DNA from: Ulvibacterium sp965248315
GTDB taxonomy: Bacteria; Bacteroidota; Bacteroidia; Flavobacteriales; Flavobacteriaceae
Reading direction: 5' to 3'
Length of the DNA: 64,000 nt
Assembly: GCF_965248315.1 (NCBI RefSeq)
Contig: NZ_CBDFIX010000002.1
Coordinates: 2,852,001 to 2,916,000 of the forward strand
Below, piece by piece: positions 62,701 to 64,000 of this stretch. The translations under genes were made by a program, and so were the position numbers. How positions within the stretch are numbered: position 1 is the first letter of the stretch; every line of letters begins with the position of its first letter. Under the pieces are notes generated by a model. The model was not told the origin of the DNA. It saw only the letters and a program-made list of their open reading frames with translations, and ran no database searches.

Positions 62701-64000
62701 AACTCCGGCAATTATGATGTAAGCCATATCACTTATGACAAGATGGGGAACATTCTTACCCTAAAGAGGAACGGATGGCAGGACGAAGAGGGTACCATAG
62801 CTTACCCCGATATGGACATCCTGGATTACGATTATGGTCCGGGGAACAAGTTGACCAAGGTAAGCGACATGGGCAATGTTGCCTATGGTTTTCGTGACGG
62901 TACCAATACCGATGACGACTATGCATATGATGCCAACGGCAATATGACCCGTGACCTGAACAAAGGTATCGGAACCTCAAGTACCGATGGCATCACCTAC
63001 AACCATCTGAACCTGCCTACGGGTATAGAGATCGGCGGAGGCGGAGGAAACGGTACCATAGACTACATTTATGATGCCACGGGCCTAAAACTAAAAAAGC
63101 AGTTAAGCAACGGCAACAGTACGGAATATGCCGGCAACTATATCTATGAAGGTGGTAATTTAGTTCAGTTCTTCCATCTCGAGGGGTACGTTGAACCCGA
63201 TGGTTCGGGAGGGTACTCATACATCTACCAGTACATTGACCATCTCGGAAATGTGAGGCTTTCTTACAGCGATCTTGACAACAATGGTTCCATTGATGCT
63301 GGGTCTGAGATACTCCAAGAAAGGAACTACTACCCCTTTGGATTGGAGCATAAAGGTAACAATAATATGATACAGGGAGTCGAAAGCAATTATAAACAGT
63401 TCCAAGGTCAGGAATGGACGGAAGACTTGGGACTGAACATACATGAATGGAAGTACCGTGTGAGCGACCCTACCATAGGACGATTCTGGCAGATTGACCC
63501 ATTAGCAGAGGATTATAGTTATCAATCTCCTTATAACTTTTCCGAGAATAGGGTAATCGATTCCGCTGAACTTGAAGGTCTGGAAAGGATATTTGCGGCA
63601 GATGGGAAGTTTATCGATCAAGCCGGAGACAGTCAAGAAATCAGAGTGTTGAATAATAGGGCTGGAGATGTTCAAGGTCTTATAGGAATTGTAAATAACC
63701 CAGATTCGTCGCCCGAAGACGTAGAAGTTGCACAAAAAACACTCAATAGCGTTAGTCACCATGGATTTGAATCAATGGATGAAGCAGCTGGTAATTTTGC
63801 TTTTAACTACAATGTGGCTTCTATTGAAGCTGACAAGGAATTTGGAGCTGTACTCAACACGGTAACCTTATCAAATGAAGACGGAAATAATATAGAAGGT
63901 ACTAATAACAATACTGTTGTAGTACGAGGTCCAAAAGTGGAAGGTGCCGAAGATAAAGTTGGGACTAATGTTATAAAAGCTGCTAAAGATGCTGGTACGC
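56800..64000 (+). CDS. giant BACON / calcium-repeat / RHS polymorphic-toxin-like protein (truncated by the window end)
   Basis: The frame is open from the ATG at 56800 to the last base, at least 2400 residues. A signal peptide ends at NAQG. BACON-type modules occur at about 37-115, 120-207 and again in later segments (NWLTVS, PSWIQV, GWLTLT). Asp-rich WY-x-D-x-DNDG calcium-binding stretches lie between them (TWYADSDNDGF, NWYRDTDNDGY). Residues 324-959 hold a tandem duplication. From about residue 1260 a DUF6443-like domain (YDGLGRPVQQIGIDY) leads into RHS/YD repeats and the RHS core (HLGNVRLSY, YPFGLEH, PTIGRFWQIDPLAE). After EGLE near residue 2253 the C-terminal tip begins, with different base use; it is cut by the window. 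Confidence 0.88.
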   Translation, partial: MKRSQHLIKTLKCILIICLVGFANNIGNAQGGCFGVSAPQMSFSSSGGTISKTIQHNCSGGRFTVGSKPNWLTVSISGSRVTATAPAYSGAERKGNIVLLYNGSTSGGVSVVQNKGVKPPPPPPCSISGFTGSTFSATGQTKNYTLSYSNCPSNIYFTFKRVVNGQEQNLPSWIQVSQPSSGRVSVTFSRNSGTSSRNVVLIGKRQDGGTPGIGGTFVQHCIEKTWYADSDNDGFRDPGSTPQKDCVNRGSGWTQNTTVDVCPSEYNEQNTLKNWYRDTDNDGYRDPDGEMRSQCNKPTNGHWTLSTKNDQCPSQPGPGSGTNGCDPDCASGYLREDGTSTGPPASNNIPVEFSFSEDGGTAWVEMVFPDGSCATPYNPVFEDVPGWLTLTPASGNRIKIVCSAYTTRGGERHTQPPVRVEVINNVFIGTISVAQDGPPLPCTVSGNLDGTFDENGEELTFPLTYDNCSEEATYDIKRSDGSALPDWATVIKDGPDEITIRLDRNDEQSSRTLTVVATGINDSSLSVGGQLTQSCDLQTWYKDKDNDGWAEFAVEACSQPTPTEWYKLLADIEGTGDCDDDDSSINPGTTWYEDTDGDNYKDPNGAIQSSCTPPATGNWTNSPESVDDQCPNQSAPGPGTNGCDPDCASGYLREDGTSTDPPASNNIPVEFSFSEDGGTGWVEMVFPDGSCTSPYNPVFEDVPGWLTLTVESGNRIKLVCSAYTTAGGERRTQPPVRVKVINNVFIGNISVVQDGPPVPCTVSGSLDGTFDENGEELTFPLTYNNCSAQTTTYDLKRPDGSALPDWVTVVKEGPDEITIRLDRNDEQSSRTLTVVAKAITDSSLSVGGQLTQSCDLQTWYKDKDNDGWADFAVETCSRPTPAEWYKVLADIEGTGDCDDDDPLVNPGTIWYEDTDGDNYKDPNGEVVEACSPPEGNWTSDPRSLDDLCLDHANSTEGSNGCNLDCLPFSIDPGIIEFTDQGGTQTATVKIGCTSGYTIEVQPTSYDWLTINLNGTSLELECDPGTEAKDITINLTVNGNSGGGLRVKRNPPPPPPSCEADPISNVVLGAFADSQSVTVTFVEPSNCSGAIYLGHPYEESVPQWLNIEPSANTFTLSAGINDTGTTRTTTLAVFRDDGTGTGTTVPVGVSFNITQASCLMEWFLDADGDGHASERMDSCYDPGTGWTERQMPVDDCDDTDPEMSGETTWYEDEDGDGWGDPLNYITQCTVPVGYVSNNSDLCPMVHDTSNNCNGTGSPVIAADNYLYTRTYQSESLTASDFFTENDDLIQDIAYYDGLGRPVQQIGIDYTPAKYDIVTPITYDDYSRQHKEYLPYAVTDNDLGTYRPDALSGTHTFYDTPKYQNTANPYSEKEFEPSPLNRVLKQAAPGEEWKLIKNADDHSIEFAYLTNIQDPNNPDDLNNDNVRLFQVDLSGGDENPALAENGFYSEGELYKNITKDENHDTADGKLHTTEEYTDKQGRVVLKRNYADLSPLGGDTEGAHDTYYVYDDYGNLTYVLPPKMEASTASLTDINTHLAELGYQYVYDHRNRLVEKRIPGKGEEYIIYNKLDQPIMTQDANQRAKSPDEWLFTKYDGLGRVAYTGIAVETGDYSREQIQEEVDAFTDPLWVIQSEEEVTFGGTDIYYNNGAYPNNTAIPDDPMVVLDEVLTIHYYDTYVDGPSSAPASETPLGSDSETTHSDALQGLPTVARVKVLDVPGPNVWINTQTYYDAKGRVIQTYSHNAYLETIDIVETQLDFIGKPIKVRTSHTRNGMTIVTIDNFSYDHNGRLLAQTQCIGDGTLGEACPTTGNLDEDLLWDGLGTINSDTGATHSITVRNADIVPGTGGTTLRIVDDGGQELIVYNNYDELGQLAHKKVGGTPGSDYSTSQELQEVDYKYNVRGWLTDINDISDAVPDKLFNFKLSYDQSPDPLYNGNISQTQWRTANTDNTLKSYGYTYDALNRITSALDNSGNYDVSHITYDKMGNILTLKRNGWQDEEGTIAYPDMDILDYDYGPGNKLTKVSDMGNVAYGFRDGTNTDDDYAYDANGNMTRDLNKGIGTSSTDGITYNHLNLPTGIEIGGGGGNGTIDYIYDATGLKLKKQLSNGNSTEYAGNYIYEGGNLVQFFHLEGYVEPDGSGGYSYIYQYIDHLGNVRLSYSDLDNNGSIDAGSEILQERNYYPFGLEHKGNNNMIQGVESNYKQFQGQEWTEDLGLNIHEWKYRVSDPTIGRFWQIDPLAEDYSYQSPYNFSENRVIDSAELEGLERIFAADGKFIDQAGDSQEIRVLNNRAGDVQGLIGIVNNPDSSPEDVEVAQKTLNSVSHHGFESMDEAAGNFAFNYNVASIEADKEFGAVLNTVTLSNEDGNNIEGTNNNTVVVRGPKVEGAEDKVGTNVIKAAKDAGT
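57769..59676 (+). repeat. 954-bp tandem duplication inside the giant RHS gene
   Basis: Unit one (57769-58722) and unit two (58723-59676) have a period of 954 bp, about 318 residues, and are very similar along their whole length (for example GCDPDCASGYLREDGTST near both starts). A third, much shorter relic of the unit start (GCNLDC) follows at 59677. Each unit carries BACON-type strands, a PPxPCTVSG stretch and one or two WYxDxDxD calcium-type loops. The similarity at DNA level points to a fairly recent expansion. Confidence 0.85.
61266..61298 (+). repeat. GC-rich palindromic insert within the RHS coding sequence
   Basis: A near-palindrome (six C, TA, five G, with TCTC and GAGA-like flanks) followed by a G-rich run encodes about eleven residues, LSPLGGDTEGA. 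It lies in frame between NYAD and HDTYYVYDD, a join that is otherwise continuous in RHS proteins. It resembles intergenic palindromic repeats of Bacteroidota that have slipped into a coding gene. Confidence 0.45.

Noticed and set aside
57115..63762. Many 60-165-codon frames on the minus strand opposite the giant RHS gene
   Set aside because: The plus frame is open for 2400 codons with clear domains. The GC-rich coding strand creates long antisense frames by composition alone.
1..64000. CRISPR arrays, rRNA, tRNA and intact insertion sequences
   Set aside because: No regularly spaced repeats, tRNA cloverleaf patterns, rRNA conserved blocks or transposase genes were found on reading both strands; short or diverged tRNAs could still be missed by eye.

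Overview
The window is chromosomal DNA from a marine-type member of the Flavobacteriaceae (Bacteroidota). The evidence is the gliding-motility pair gldF/gldG beside dnaN, SusC/SusD outer-membrane transporters with an ECF sigma/FecR pair, promoter elements matching the Bacteroidota consensus TAnnTTTG, no purine-rich Shine-Dalgarno sequences, and many lipoproteins with acidic residues after the lipid cysteine. No rRNA, tRNA, CRISPR array or intact insertion sequence was seen. The genus cannot be fixed from the sequence alone.

Layout. 1-5.3 kb: a sparse, AT-rich segment with a CpsB-type PHP tyrosine phosphatase, a membrane-anchored methyltransferase, an NAD(P)H-hydrate epimerase, a probable outer-membrane barrel protein and decayed fragments. 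5.4-17.3 kb: a glycan-uptake locus (ECF sigma, FecR, STN-type SusC, SusD, FAD oxidoreductase, sulfatase, second FAD oxidoreductase) with no glycoside hydrolase. 17.5-19.8 kb: a two-gene operon with a cytoplasmic trypsin-like protease carrying a zinc ribbon. 20.6-23.7 kb: a glycosyltransferase and, on the other strand, a six-cysteine double-glycine peptide precursor with a C39-like/VKOR/thioredoxin fusion. This looks like a compact disulfide-peptide system and is the best candidate for an undescribed one.

24-38.6 kb is a metal (probably zinc) homeostasis island. On the plus strand it carries two small CELC membrane proteins, a surface-type lipoprotein, a COG0523 GTPase, an ABC-2 exporter, an exported alanine-racemase-fold protein, a hydrolase and a DUF5916 barrel. 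On the minus strand is a five-gene operon: LolD-like ATPase, FtsX-like permease with a His-rich loop, two CFFCG proteins and a Fur/Zur regulator. A perfect palindrome sits between that operon and a divergent MerC gene, overlapping the upstream part of both predicted promoters.

39-51.2 kb is mostly core genome: a ParDE module with a broken antitoxin-like fragment, mnmE, a DUF4870 gene, dnaN, gldG, gldF, an ABM protein, a SAM hydrolase, phoH, purC, an exonuclease and a CBS/DUF294 nucleotidyltransferase protein. 51.9-64 kb is a large secreted RHS-type cassette: a LamG/fibre protein, a YD-repeat protein and a giant BACON/calcium-repeat/RHS protein. The last one carries a 954-bp tandem duplication and runs off the window inside a variable, AT-richer C-terminal tip typical of polymorphic toxins.
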